Assembly (NCBI RefSeq): GCF_013523125.1
Contig: NZ_JAAMQJ010000008.1
Location: forward strand, 62,001-126,000
DNA from: Pseudomonas entomophila
Lineage (GTDB): Bacteria; Pseudomonadota; Gammaproteobacteria; Pseudomonadales; Pseudomonadaceae
Direction of reading: 5' to 3'
Length of the DNA stretch: 64,000 nucleotides
The notes beneath the pieces were generated by a model. It was not told the origin of the DNA and did no database searches. It worked only from the letters and a program-made list of their open reading frames with translations. Position numbers and translations under genes: made by a program. Of this stretch, positions 18,493 to 31,114 are shown in pieces (position 1 is the stretch's first letter; the number at the start of each line of letters is the position of its first letter).

Positions 18493-18603
18493 GGATACGC
18501 TCTCCAGCAGCAGAGTGTGCACTGTGAGCCGTCCCTTGCGCCCGGACAACTGACAAAATTGTCACTCGCCCGGCCGCTCGATCCGCATGGACGTTGCGCG
18601 TGA

Positions 18604-19908
18604 TTACCGCTTGTGCACGCACCGCCCGGCAGCGTAGGTCTCCCGCACCACCCGGTCATCTCCCAGCGTCGTCAGCACGAACAGCGTCTCCTCGATGCTG
18701 CGCGACTGCTGCAGGCGGTAGTCGAGCAGCGGCGTGGCCTTGTAGTCCAGCACCACGAAGTCCGCGTCGTGCCCTGGCGCCAGGCTGCCGATGCGCTCTT
18801 CCAGGCGCAGGGCGCGCGCGCCACCGAGGGTCGCCAGGTACAGTGACTTGAACGGGTGCAGGCGCACGTCCTGCAACTGCATCACCTTGTAGGCCTCGTT
18901 CAGGGTCGCCAGCAGCGAGAAGCTGGTACCGGCCCCCACGTCGGTGCCCAGGCCCACGCGTACACCGAAGCGCTCGGCCTGGGGCAGGTTGAACAGACCG
19001 CTGCCAAGGAACAGGTTCGAGGTCGGGCAGAAGGCCACGGCCGAGCCGGTCTCGGCCAGGCGCTGGCATTCGGCGTCGCACAGGTGCACGCCATGGGCGA
19101 ACACCGAGCGCTCGCCGAGCAGCCGGTAGTGGTCGTAGACGTCCAGGTAGCCGCTGCGCTCGGGGTACAGCGCCTTGACCCAGTCGATTTCCTTGAGGTT
19201 CTCGGACAGGTGCGTGTGCAGGTACACCCCAGGATGTTCCTCGAGCAGGCGGCCAGCGGCGGTCAGTTGCTCGGGCGTGCTGGTGGGCGCGAAGCGCGGG
19301 GTCACGGCATAGTGCAGGCGACCCTTGCCGTGCCAGCGCTCGATCAGCGCCTTGCTGTCCTGGTAGCTGCTGTCGGCCGTGTCGGTCAGGTAGTCCGGGG
19401 CGTTGCGGTCCATCATCACCTTGCCGGCGATCAGCCGCAGGTCGAGGCGTTCGGCCGCCTCGAACAGGGCGTCCACCGACTCGGGGTGCACGCTGCCGAA
19501 TACCAGGGCCGTGGTGGTGCCGTTACGCAGCAGTTCGCCGAGGAACAGCTGGGCGACCTGGTCGGCGTGGGTCTTGTCGGCGAACTGGCGCTCGCAGGGG
19601 AAGGTGTAGGTCTCGAGCCAGTCGAGCAGCTGTTCGCCATAGGAGCCGATCATGCCGGTCTGCGGGAAATGGATATGGGTGTCGATGAAGCCGGGGGTGA
19701 TCAGCGCATCGGTGTGGGTGACCACCTCGGTGTCTGGCGCCAGGGTCGGCAACAGCTCGGTCGCCGGGCCGACGGCGGTGATCCGGCCGTCCTCGACCAC
19801 CAGCAGGCCATCGTCGAAGTAGGCGTAGGACGCGTCCAGGCCGACCTCGCTGGGGTCGGCCAGGCTGTAGAGAATGGCGGCGCGGTAGGCGGTGCAGGGT
19901 GTGCTCAT
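18604..19908 (-). CDS. guaD: Guanine deaminase
   Basis: 434-aa amidohydrolase converting guanine to xanthine in purine salvage/catabolism. Zinc-binding motif FIDTHIHFPQ has His78 and His80; further metal and catalytic residues lie in HTHLSENLKEIDW, HGVHL and GTDVGAGTSFS. PQTGMIGSYGEQLLDWLETYTFPCE is diagnostic for GuaD. Length equals E. coli GuaD. ATG 19908 is used; the frame stays open far upstream but that part has no family similarity. The GntR gene is divergent from it, 178 bp away, and could regulate it. Confidence 0.95.
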   Translation of the reverse strand: MSTPCTAYRAAILYSLADPSEVGLDASYAYFDDGLLVVEDGRITAVGPATELLPTLAPDTEVVTHTDALITPGFIDTHIHFPQTGMIGSYGEQLLDWLETYTFPCERQFADKTHADQVAQLFLGELLRNGTTTALVFGSVHPESVDALFEAAERLDLRLIAGKVMMDRNAPDYLTDTADSSYQDSKALIERWHGKGRLHYAVTPRFAPTSTPEQLTAAGRLLEEHPGVYLHTHLSENLKEIDWVKALYPERSGYLDVYDHYRLLGERSVFAHGVHLCDAECQRLAETGSAVAFCPTSNLFLGSGLFNLPQAERFGVRVGLGTDVGAGTSFSLLATLNEAYKVMQLQDVRLHPFKSLYLATLGGARALRLEERIGSLAPGHDADFVVLDYKATPLLDYRLQQSRSIEETLFVLTTLGDDRVVRETYAAGRCVHKR

Positions 19909-20086
19909 GCGGCTCTCGTCTGTCAGAAAAGGTGCAGCGTCGTAGGCCCTGTCCTCAGACGGAACAGGGCACGTTCGACGCGGGCCATGGGCAAGCGTAC
20001 CAGACCCGCAACGGCTCGCGCCGCCGGGCATCAAGTGCGCTACAATTGCGCCCCTTCGCCCAGCCCCATGACCCTTGAGGACCCCC

Positions 20087-20746
20087 ATGACGTTCAAGGC
20101 GCCGGACAGCCTCTGCGAACAGATCGCCCGCCACCTGGCCGAACGGATCATCCGCGGCGAACTCGCGCCTGGCGAGCGCATCCAGGAACAGAAGGTCACC
20201 CAGGCCCTGAACGTCAGCCGTGGCTCGGTGCGTGAAGCGCTGTTGATCCTCGAGCGCCGGCATCTGGTGGCCATCCTGCCACGCCGTGGCGCCCATGTGA
20301 CCGTGCTGGACGCCCACAGCGTGCGCAGCCTGTGCCACATGATGGGGGAGCTGTACATCCTGCTGGGCAATGCCGTGGCCGCCCGTTGGCGCACCGACAG
20401 CGACCTGCTGCCGTTCATGGCGGTGCAGCAGCGGCTGGTGCAGGCCTGCGCGCGCGGGGACATCGAGGCGTTCGTCGCCGACAGCTTCGCGGTGATGCGC
20501 GCCGCCTATCCGTTCGCCGACAACCTGTACCTGCAGGAGACGGCCGAGAACCTGCAGCCGGCCATGAGTCGCGCCTACCACCTGGCGCTCGCGCAGCGCC
20601 AGGCGAGCATGGCCGATTTCGTCCAGCTGTTCGACGACCTGCTCGAGGCCGTGCTGCGCCGCGACACACCACGGATCCGCGAGGTGTTGGTGACCTATTG
20701 CACGCGCAGTGGCGACCTGGTCATCGCTGCCTTGGCCGCAGGTTGA
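20087..20746 (+). CDS. GntR-family transcriptional regulator
   Basis: 219 aa. The N-terminal winged helix-turn-helix (about residues 8-72) contains HLAERIIRGELAPGERIQEQ and LNVSRGSVREALLILERRHLV, classic GntR. The all-helical C-terminal domain is of FadR/FCD type and would bind a small effector. ATG 20087 follows TTGAGGACCCCC. It is divergent from guaD and ends 3 bp before smc, so a purine-related effector is an inference from context. Confidence 0.9.
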   Translation: MTFKAPDSLCEQIARHLAERIIRGELAPGERIQEQKVTQALNVSRGSVREALLILERRHLVAILPRRGAHVTVLDAHSVRSLCHMMGELYILLGNAVAARWRTDSDLLPFMAVQQRLVQACARGDIEAFVADSFAVMRAAYPFADNLYLQETAENLQPAMSRAYHLALAQRQASMADFVQLFDDLLEAVLRRDTPRIREVLVTYCTRSGDLVIAALAAG

Positions 20747-20749
20747 CCG

Positions 20750-23700
20750 ATGCGCCTGAAATGCATTCGCCTGGCCGGCTTCAAGTCCTTCGTCGACCCG
20801 ACCACCGTCAACTTCCCCAGCAACATGGCCGCCGTGGTCGGGCCCAATGGCTGCGGCAAGTCCAACATCATCGACGCCGTGCGCTGGGTGATGGGCGAAA
20901 GCTCGGCGAAGAACCTGCGCGGCGAGTCGATGACCGACGTCATCTTCAACGGCTCCACCAGCCGCAAGCCGGTCAGCCAGGCGAGCATCGAACTGGTGTT
21001 CGACAACAGCGACAACACCCTGGTGGGCGAGTACGCGGCCTACGCCGAGATCTCCATCCGCCGCAAGGTCACCCGCGACGCGCAGAACACCTATTACCTC
21101 AACGGCACCAAGTGTCGCCGTCGGGACATCACCGACATCTTCCTCGGCACGGGCCTGGGACCACGCAGCTACTCGATCATCGAGCAGGGCATGATCTCCA
21201 AGCTGATCGAGGCCAAGCCCGAGGAGCTGCGCAACTTCATCGAGGAGGCCGCGGGCATCTCCAAGTACAAGGAGCGCCGCCGCGAGACCGAGAACCGCAT
21301 TCGTCGCACCCAGGAGAACCTGGCACGCCTGACCGACCTGCGTGAAGAGCTGGAACGTCAGCTCGAACGCCTGCACCGCCAGGCTCAGGCCGCCGAGAAA
21401 TACAAGGACTACAAGGCCCGTGAGCGTCAGCTCAAGGCCAGCCTGTCGGCCTTGCGCTGGAGCGCCCTGGATGAACGGGTCCGTCAGCGCGAGGCGGTGA
21501 TCCTGGATCAGGAGGTGGCGTTCGAGGCACTGGTGGCCGAGCAGCGCAGTGCCGATGCCAGTATCGAGCGGTTGCGCGATGGGCATCACGAGCTGTCGGA
21601 GCGCTTCAACCAGGTGCAGGCACGCTTCTATTCGGTGGCAGGCGACATCGCCCGCGTCGAGCAGAGCATCCAGCACGGTCAGCAGCGCCTGCGGCAATTG
21701 CAGGACGACCTCAAGGAAGCCGAGCGCACGCGCCAGGAGACCGAATCGCACCTGGGCCACGACCGCGCCCTGCTGACCAGCCTGGCCGAAGAGCTGGAGA
21801 TGCTCGAGCCGGAGCGCGAGCTGACCCTGGCCGCCGCCGAAGAGAGCGCGGCGACCCTGGAAGAAGCCGAAGAGGGCATGCAGGGCTGGCAGGCGCAGTG
21901 GGACGACTTCACCGCCCGCTCGGCCGAGCCTCGGCGCCAGGCCGAAGTGCAGCAGTCACGCCTGCAACAGCTCGAAGCGGGGCTCGAACGCCTCGCCGAA
22001 CGCCAGCGCAAGCTCGGCGAGGAGCGCGATCAGCTCGGCGCCGACCCGCAAGACGCGGCCTTGCTCGAGCTGGCCGAGCAGCTGGCCGCCGGCGAGGCCA
22101 CGATCGAAGGCTTGCAGATGGCCGAGCAGGAGGCGCTCGAGCAACTCGAGCAGGCGCGCGAGCACTGGCGTGAAGGCAACGAACGTCGCCAGCGCGTGCA
22201 GGGCGAGCTGCAGCGCCTGGGCGGTCGCGTGGCCTCCTTGGAAGCCTTGCAACAGGCCGCGCTCGAGCCGGGTGCCGGGACCGCGCAGTGGCTGCGTGAG
22301 GCCGGGTTGGCCCAGCGTCCGCGGCTGGCCACCGGCCTGCGTGTCGAGCCGGGCTGGGAGCAGGCGGTGGAGACCGTGCTCGGCGCCGACCTGCAGGCGG
22401 TGCTGGTCGATGATCTCGCCGGTCTCGACTACGCCAGCTTGGCCCAGGGCGAGTTGCGCCTGTTGGTGACCCAGGCCCCAGGATCGGCATCGGCCGGCAG
22501 CCTGCTCGACAAGGTCGAGAGCGCCGTCGACCTGTCGGCCTGGCTGGGCCAGGTGCGCCCCGTGGAGAGCCTGGAGCAGGCCCTGGCCCAGCGCGCAGGC
22601 CTGGCCCAAGACGAAAGCCTGGTCAGCCGCGACGGTTACTGGGTCGGGCGGCAGTTCCTGCGGGTCAGCCGCGGCGACGATGCCCAGGGCGGCGTGCTGG
22701 CGCGGGGTCAGGAGCTCGAGCGCCTGCTCGCCCACCAGGTGGAGCAACAGGCTCAGCTCGACCAGCTCGACGAACAGCTGCAGGCGTTGGGCGAGCGTCA
22801 ACGCGAACACGACGCGCAGCGCGAGCACCTGCGCCGCCGCCAGCAGGACGAAAGCCGTCAGCTGGGCGAGACCAAGGCGCGGCTGTCGGGTGCCCGCGCC
22901 CGTGCCGAGCAGGTGGCGCTGCGGCGCCAGCGCCTGCAGGAAGAATTGACCGAACTGCAAGAGCAGCGCGCCCTGGAGCATGAGCAATTGAGCGAGGCCC
23001 GGTTGCTGCTGCAGGAGGCACTGGAGCTCATGGCCCAGGACTCCGACCAGCGTGAGCAGCTGTTGGCGCGCCGCGACGGGCTGCGCGAGACCCTCGACCG
23101 GGCTCGCCAGGAAGCCCGTCAGCACAAAGACCATGCGCACCAGCTCGCCGTGCGCGTGGGGTCGCTGCGGGCCCAGCATGATTCTACCCATCAGGCCTTG
23201 GAGCGCCTGGAGCAGCAGGCCATCCGCCTGCTCGAACGACAGGAACAACTGAGCCTCAACCTGGAAGAGGGCGAGGCGCCGCTGGAAGAGTTGCGCCTGA
23301 AGCTCGAAGCGCTGCTCGAGCAACGCATGGGCGTCGACGAGGAGATGCGCCTGGCACGGCTGCACCTGGAAGACGCCGACCGCGAACTGCGCGATGCCGA
23401 GAAGCGCCGTACCCAGGCCGAGCAGCAGGCCCAGCTGCTGCGTGGCCAGCTGGAGCAGCTGCGCCTGGAGAGCCAAGGGCTCGACGTGCGCCGCAAGACC
23501 CTGCAAGAACAGCTGCTGGCCGACGGCTACGACCTGCATGGCGTGCTGAATACCCTGGACGAACAGGCCAGCGAGTCGGGCACCGAACAGGAACTCGAAC
23601 AGCTGGATGCGCGCATCCAGCGCCTGGGTGCGATCAACCTGGCGGCCATCGACGAATACCAGCAGCAGTCCGAACGCAAGCGCTACCTCGATGCCCAGGA

Positions 23701-24238
23701 TGCCGACCTGGTCGAAGCCCTCGACACGCTGGAAAACGTCATCCGCAAGATCGACAAGGAAACCCGTAACCGCTTCAAGGATACCTTTGATCTGATAAAT
23801 GCAGGTTTACAGGCACTTTTTCCAAAAGTTTTCGGTGGCGGCAGCGCTTATCTGGAACTGACGGGCGAAGATCTACTCGATACTGGGGTGACGATCATGG
23901 CGCGTCCGCCGGGCAAGAAGAACAGCACCATCCATCTGCTGTCCGGTGGCGAGAAGGCCCTGACCGCGCTGGCACTGGTGTTCGCCATCTTCAAGCTCAA
24001 CCCGGCGCCGTTCTGCATGCTCGACGAGGTCGATGCACCGCTGGACGATGCCAACGTGGGACGTTACGCCCGGTTGGTGAAGGAGATGAGCGAAACCGTG
24101 CAGTTCATCTACATCACCCACAACAAGATCGCTATGGAAAAGGCCGATCAACTGATGGGGGTGACCATGCACGAGCCGGGCTGTTCGCGGCTGGTGGCGG
24201 TCGACGTGGAAGAGGCGATGGCCCTGGTGGACACCTGA
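20750..24238 (+). CDS. smc: Chromosome segregation ATPase SMC
   Basis: 1162-aa structural maintenance of chromosomes protein. It organises the nucleoid with ScpA/ScpB. Walker A GPNGCGKS is at residues 31-38; long heptad coiled coils surround a hinge at roughly residues 490-640; the ABC signature LSGGEKAL is at about 1064-1071; Walker B MLDEVDAP has Asp1092 and Glu1093. FKSFVD near the N-terminus is typical of bacterial SMC rather than MukB. It starts 3 bp after the GntR stop, possibly co-transcribed. Confidence 0.98.
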   Translation: MRLKCIRLAGFKSFVDPTTVNFPSNMAAVVGPNGCGKSNIIDAVRWVMGESSAKNLRGESMTDVIFNGSTSRKPVSQASIELVFDNSDNTLVGEYAAYAEISIRRKVTRDAQNTYYLNGTKCRRRDITDIFLGTGLGPRSYSIIEQGMISKLIEAKPEELRNFIEEAAGISKYKERRRETENRIRRTQENLARLTDLREELERQLERLHRQAQAAEKYKDYKARERQLKASLSALRWSALDERVRQREAVILDQEVAFEALVAEQRSADASIERLRDGHHELSERFNQVQARFYSVAGDIARVEQSIQHGQQRLRQLQDDLKEAERTRQETESHLGHDRALLTSLAEELEMLEPERELTLAAAEESAATLEEAEEGMQGWQAQWDDFTARSAEPRRQAEVQQSRLQQLEAGLERLAERQRKLGEERDQLGADPQDAALLELAEQLAAGEATIEGLQMAEQEALEQLEQAREHWREGNERRQRVQGELQRLGGRVASLEALQQAALEPGAGTAQWLREAGLAQRPRLATGLRVEPGWEQAVETVLGADLQAVLVDDLAGLDYASLAQGELRLLVTQAPGSASAGSLLDKVESAVDLSAWLGQVRPVESLEQALAQRAGLAQDESLVSRDGYWVGRQFLRVSRGDDAQGGVLARGQELERLLAHQVEQQAQLDQLDEQLQALGERQREHDAQREHLRRRQQDESRQLGETKARLSGARARAEQVALRRQRLQEELTELQEQRALEHEQLSEARLLLQEALELMAQDSDQREQLLARRDGLRETLDRARQEARQHKDHAHQLAVRVGSLRAQHDSTHQALERLEQQAIRLLERQEQLSLNLEEGEAPLEELRLKLEALLEQRMGVDEEMRLARLHLEDADRELRDAEKRRTQAEQQAQLLRGQLEQLRLESQGLDVRRKTLQEQLLADGYDLHGVLNTLDEQASESGTEQELEQLDARIQRLGAINLAAIDEYQQQSERKRYLDAQDADLVEALDTLENVIRKIDKETRNRFKDTFDLINAGLQALFPKVFGGGSAYLELTGEDLLDTGVTIMARPPGKKNSTIHLLSGGEKALTALALVFAIFKLNPAPFCMLDEVDAPLDDANVGRYARLVKEMSETVQFIYITHNKIAMEKADQLMGVTMHEPGCSRLVAVDVEEAMALVDT

Positions 24239-24441
24239 GGCGCGAGAAGGAACGCGGAAGTGGGAAGAATGCCACTGACATGTCAGACAGACGGTGAAAC
24301 TTGCCGTGGGTCGTGCTAGCTTTATGTCACCTGTTTTAAACGTGGGAAAACGCCTGCCAGAACAGCGAGTTGGCGCCACGAGTTAAAGGGCTTTGAAGCC
24401 TTTGTTTCCAAGCACATTTTTTTACAGAGGCACGGAATTAC

Positions 24442-27772
<3,331 letters not shown>

Positions 27773-27825
27773 CGAGCCTGCGCGACAAGTCATTGAGAAA
27801 TGATGGGTTTTTCGTGAGACAGAGG

Positions 27826-27853
27826 TTGTAAGTTCTGCCCAGCGCGGTACAAT
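27826..27853 (+). promoter_or_regulatory. Promoter of the SRP RNA gene
   Basis: -35 TTGTAA at 27826-27831 and -10 TACAAT at 27848-27853, with a 16-bp spacer, about 30-40 bp before the start of the conserved SRP RNA sequence. Confidence 0.7.
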
Positions 27854-27889
27854 GGCGCCGCTTGTCACATGACAAGTGGCGTCGTGGTG

Positions 27890-27994
27890 GCCCTACCGGT
27901 CCCTCCGCAACGATTACCCGTTAACCTGGTCAGGCCCGGAAGGGAGCAGCCATGGCGGGAACATCGTGTGCCGGGGTGTGGCTGGTGGGGCTGC
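27890..27994 (+). ncRNA. ffs: Signal recognition particle 4.5S RNA
   Basis: The conserved SRP RNA core is clear: CGCAACGATTACCCG, then CCTGGTCAGGCCCGGAAGGG with GAGCAGCC (the GGAA-tetraloop hairpin and asymmetric loop bound by Ffh), and GTGTGCCGGGGTGTGGCTGG on the 3' side. 5' and 3' ends pair around GGCCC / GGGGCTGCC; exact ends are approximate by about 10 nt. It guides membrane-protein targeting with Ffh and FtsY. A weak hairpin TCCTTG-N6-CAAGGA just downstream (about 28008-28025) may terminate it. Confidence 0.93.
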
Positions 27995-28450
27995 CTCCAT
28001 TACGCAATTCCTTGAATTCCCAAGGATTCTCCAAACGCCTCCGACGGCATCGTTGCCAAGCCTGCTGAGCTTTACGCTCGAGCGCCAGCGCTGATCAGTC
28101 GATGCTGCTACCGTAGTGATGCGCTCTAGCGTTGCAAATAGAACATCCTTCCATTGACAGCGACTTCATGGTCAGTGTGCGCTGAGCTTACTGTCGTGCA
28201 TTGCCATGGGTGGAGGATGCTGCATTATGTGCTCTGCAGCCAGGTACTCCATGCGTATTGGCAAGAGCGAGTATGTGTTCTGGATGCTTCAATCACAGCC
28301 CCGCCTATCATTGATCTACGCATCATGTTGTGTATGATTGAGCGAGCTTTGATGCGTGACATCATGACTCGTCATGTCTAGGTGTCTCGTTTACGGGCAG
28401 GAAGTGAACAGGTCTACCTGTCACGTTGAACCAAGAAGCAGGAGAACAGC
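27995..28450. other. Lower-GC gap between ffs and the toxin-antitoxin pair
   Basis: About 450 bp without a credible gene; a 75-codon frame at 28154-28381 is cysteine- and histidine-rich, lacks a good RBS and looks random. Composition is visibly more AT-rich than the flanks. The distal part holds the operator/promoter region of the toxin-antitoxin operon. Confidence 0.5.
28363..28376. promoter_or_regulatory. Palindromic operator candidate of the toxin-antitoxin operon
   Basis: CATGACTCGTCATG is a perfect 6-bp dyad with a 2-nt centre, embedded in a wider GACAT...ATGTC dyad, about 75 bp before the antitoxin start. TATGAT at 28333-28338 could be the -10. Antitoxins of this class usually bind such palindromes to autoregulate. 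Confidence 0.5.
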
Positions 28451-28735
28451 ATGGCATCGCTATTGACCAGAGCTGAACAGGCCGTATCTGCTACTGCAAT
28501 GGCTAGAACCTTCGGCGCGCGTCTGAAGGATGTCACCAGTGGAGAGACTACCCATCTCGTCATTTTCAAGGACAATGAGCCCGCAGCGGTACTGATAGGC
28601 GTCGAAGCTTATCAATCCCTGCAGGATGAGCTCGAAGACCTTCGTGCCGATCGTTTGGCCTCCGAGCGGTTACTCAGTTTGGACGAAAGTAACACTGTCA
28701 GCCTTGAAGACATGGAGGCCTGTTTCAGGTCGTGA
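28451..28735 (+). CDS. Phd/YefM-family antitoxin
   Basis: 94 aa. The N-terminal part VSATAMARTFGARLKDVTSGETTHLVIFKDNEPAAVLIGVEAYQSL is the Phd/YefM DNA-binding fold; the acidic C-terminal tail (ELEDLRADRLASERLLSLDESN) is the flexible toxin-neutralising arm. RBS AGGAGA lies 8 nt before the ATG. It is followed after 4 nt by a RelE/ParE toxin, the standard antitoxin-first order. Confidence 0.88.
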   Translation: MASLLTRAEQAVSATAMARTFGARLKDVTSGETTHLVIFKDNEPAAVLIGVEAYQSLQDELEDLRADRLASERLLSLDESNTVSLEDMEACFRS

Positions 28736-28739
28736 GCCT

Positions 28740-29024
28740 ATGAGCTGGAACGTCACCTTTCATCCTGCTGTACACGACGATCTTCTACAGCTCGGTACTG
28801 CGGAAGCAAGGCGAATCCTCAAAGTGGTGAGAACGCGCATTGCCGAGGGTGAGCCCGACAAGCTCGGCAAGCCGCTACGGGGCATATTGGCTGGGTGCCG
28901 CCGTATACGCACAGGTGATGTTCGTATCGTTTATCGCATAAGAGGTAATGAGATCGTCCTGGTGCTGTGTGTCGGGGCCAGGCGCGACGATGAAGTTTAC
29001 GAAGCCGCCACGCGGCGTGTCTGA
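28740..29024 (+). CDS. RelE/ParE-family toxin
   Basis: 94-aa toxin, MSWNVTFHPAVHDDLLQL at the start and the family's C-terminal strand-helix VLCVGARRDDEVYEAATRR at the end. Basic residues in RRIRTGDVRIVYRIRGN form the expected active surface. It is either a ribosome-dependent mRNA endoribonuclease (RelE) or a gyrase inhibitor (ParE); the pairing with a Phd/YefM antitoxin favours RelE. The ATG starts 4 nt after the antitoxin stop. Confidence 0.85.
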   Translation: MSWNVTFHPAVHDDLLQLGTAEARRILKVVRTRIAEGEPDKLGKPLRGILAGCRRIRTGDVRIVYRIRGNEIVLVLCVGARRDDEVYEAATRRV

Positions 29025-29100
29025 GGATTGGCATCCGCTTCCCGTAAGACATTTCTCAATGCCAAGCGGTACTCTGCTCAAGCCAGACGTCGATACAGGC

Positions 29101-30027
29101 TCACACCCCGCCCACTGACTTATGCACCCCCTCCAACCGCGCAAACGAAATATCCTTCGCCGTCAGCAAGAAATCTCGCATATACGCCATCTCCAGCATA
29201 TCGCTGCGCACCCCCGCGAACAGTGTCGCCTGCAACCCCTCCTTCCCCAGCCGCTTGGCCATCACATACCCCCGTGCGCTGTATTCATGCACCGCCCAGT
29301 TCGGCAAGCAGCACACCCCACGGCCACTGGCGACCAGCTGCATCATCATGACCGTCATCTCCGCCGTGCGGACCTGTGCCGGCTCGACATCGGCCGGATC
29401 CAGAAAGCGGGTGAAGATGTCCAGGCGGTCGCGTTCGATGGGGTATGTGATCAAGGTCTGCCCGGCGAGGTCGGCAGGTTCCAGGTACGGTCTATCGCGC
29501 AGTGCATGGTGCTTGTCGAGGGTCAGCAGCGCTTCGTACCCGAACAGGGGGATGTAGGTGACGCCCGGCAGGCTCACCGGGTCGGAGGTGACGACCAAGT
29601 CGAGGTCGCCCCGTGCCAGGGCCGGCAGCGGCGCGAACGACCATCCCGAGGCCAGGTCCAGTTCGACCTCCGGCCAGTCGCTGCGAAAGGCGTCCAGTGA
29701 CGGCATCAGCCATTGATAGCAGCTGTGGCATTCGATGGCGATGTGCAGCCGGTCGGCGATGCCTCCGGCCAGCTTGCCCAGGCTGCGTTCGGTCGTGCGG
29801 ATCAGCGGCAGGACCTGGTCGGCCAGTTGCAGCAGCTTCAGGCCTGCGGTGGTGAAGCGCACGGGCTTGGACTTGCGCACGAACACGGGCAGGCCCAGGC
29901 GGCTCTCCAGCTCGCGGAACTGGTGCGACAGCGCCGACTGCGTCAGGTGCAGGCGCTCGGCGGCCAGGGGCAGGCTGTCGGTCTCGCGCAGGGTGTGGAG
30001 GGTGCGCAGGTGCCTCAAGTCGATCAT
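29101..30027 (-). CDS. metR: MetR-like LysR-family regulator
   Basis: 308-aa LysR-type activator. Winged HTH at residues 1-60 (IDLRHLRTLHTLRETDSLPLAAERLHLTQSALSHQFRELESRLG) closely resembles MetR, including the SALSHQ recognition helix. The effector domain contains IAIECHSCYQWLMPSLDAFR and the VVTSDPV segment found in MetR, which senses homocysteine. It is the last gene of the mesX-mesD-metR operon (28 bp after mesD), so it probably regulates methionine synthesis from the perfect MetR-type box upstream of mesX. Confidence 0.9.
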   Translation of the reverse strand: MIDLRHLRTLHTLRETDSLPLAAERLHLTQSALSHQFRELESRLGLPVFVRKSKPVRFTTAGLKLLQLADQVLPLIRTTERSLGKLAGGIADRLHIAIECHSCYQWLMPSLDAFRSDWPEVELDLASGWSFAPLPALARGDLDLVVTSDPVSLPGVTYIPLFGYEALLTLDKHHALRDRPYLEPADLAGQTLITYPIERDRLDIFTRFLDPADVEPAQVRTAEMTVMMMQLVASGRGVCCLPNWAVHEYSARGYVMAKRLGKEGLQATLFAGVRSDMLEMAYMRDFLLTAKDISFARLEGVHKSVGGV

Positions 30028-30055
30028 GGGCGACGGGCTACGCTCGCGTGTGCCT

Positions 30056-31087
30056 TCATCGGGCCGACAGCTCGCGGCGCACGATGTCCGCGCCTGCGCT
30101 CAAGGCCCGCAGCTTGCCTTGCGCCACGGCGCGGGGCAACGGTGCCATGCCGCAGTTGGTGCAGGGGTATAGGTTGTTCGCGTCGACGAACTGGAGCGCC
30201 TTGCGCAGTGTGTCGGCCACCGCTTCAGGCGTCTCGATGGCTGGATTCGCCACGTCGATGGCGCCCACCATCACCTTCTTGCCACGAATGAGTTCGAGCA
30301 GGTCCATGGGTACGTGCGAGTTGTGGCATTCCAGCGAGACGATATCGAGGCTGGAGGCCTGCAGCCTGGGGAAGACGTCTTCGTACTGCCGCCATTCGCG
30401 GCCCAGGGTCTTTTTCCAGTCGGTGTTGGCCTGGATGCCGTAGCCGTAGCAGATGTGCACGGCCGTTTCGCAGGTGAGCCCTTCGACGGCCCGCTCCAGG
30501 GCCGCGACGCCCCAGTCGTTCACCTCGTCGAAGAACACGTTGAACGCCGGTTCGTCGAACTGAATGATGTCCACGCCCGCCGCCTGCAGCGCGCGGGCTT
30601 CCTGGTTGAGGATCGTGGCGAACTCCCAGGCCAGGTGTTCGCGGCTCTTGTAATGGCTGTCGTACAGCGTGTCGATCAGGGTCATCGGGCCGGGCAGGGC
30701 CCATTTGATGGGCTGGTCGGTGTGTCGACGCAAGAAGGCGGCGTCTTCCACGAACACTGGCGCGCGGCGCGCGACGGCCCCGACGACCGTCGGCACGCTG
30801 GCCTCGTAGCGGTCGCGGATCCTGACCGTCTCGCGTTTTTCGAAATCGACGCCGTCGAGGTGTTCGAGAAAGGTGGTGACGAAATGCTGACGGGTCTGCT
30901 CACCGTCGCTGACGATGTCGATGCCTGTCCGTTGCTGTTCCAGCAGCGCCAGGCGCAGGGCATCCTGCTTGCCTTCGGTCAGCGCCTCGCCGTGCAGCTT
31001 CCAGGGTGACCAGAGCGTTTCGGGGTGGGCGAGCCAGGACGGTTTGGGCAGGCTGCCGGCGGTGGAGGTGGGTAACAACGTTTTCAT
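30056..31087 (-). CDS. mesD: Core methionine synthase MesD (MetE C-terminal-like)
   Basis: 343 aa, matching only the catalytic C-terminal half of cobalamin-independent MetE; the N-terminal half is absent. The zinc/homocysteine ligands are complete: His211 and Cys213 (AVHICYG), Glu253 (LECHNSH) and Cys312 (CTNCGM). DEPAF at 179-183 is also conserved. Stand-alone cores paired with a DUF1852 protein belong to the folate-independent MesD family, which methylates homocysteine with a non-folate donor and needs MesX and oxygen. It lies 27 bp downstream of mesX in the same operon. Confidence 0.88.
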   Translation of the reverse strand: MKTLLPTSTAGSLPKPSWLAHPETLWSPWKLHGEALTEGKQDALRLALLEQQRTGIDIVSDGEQTRQHFVTTFLEHLDGVDFEKRETVRIRDRYEASVPTVVGAVARRAPVFVEDAAFLRRHTDQPIKWALPGPMTLIDTLYDSHYKSREHLAWEFATILNQEARALQAAGVDIIQFDEPAFNVFFDEVNDWGVAALERAVEGLTCETAVHICYGYGIQANTDWKKTLGREWRQYEDVFPRLQASSLDIVSLECHNSHVPMDLLELIRGKKVMVGAIDVANPAIETPEAVADTLRKALQFVDANNLYPCTNCGMAPLPRAVAQGKLRALSAGADIVRRELSAR

Positions 31088-31114
31088 GAGAAATGACCTG
31101 ATGTGCCGCGTGAA

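Noticed and set aside
16463..19908. A single purine-salvage operon linking the Tsx-like porin and guaD
   Set aside because: Both are on the minus strand but are separated by a 1.4-kb stretch with an RHS gene and non-coding gaps, so co-transcription is not supported.
19909..20463. In-frame upstream extension of guaD
   Set aside because: The extension is antisense to the GntR gene and the conserved GuaD N-terminus begins at 19908.
27876..28094. 72-codon ORF across the SRP RNA
   Set aside because: It runs through the conserved 4.5S RNA helix and loop; the RNA explains the conservation.
28154..28381. 75-codon ORF before the toxin-antitoxin pair
   Set aside because: No RBS, odd Cys/His-rich composition, and overlaps the operator dyad of the operon.
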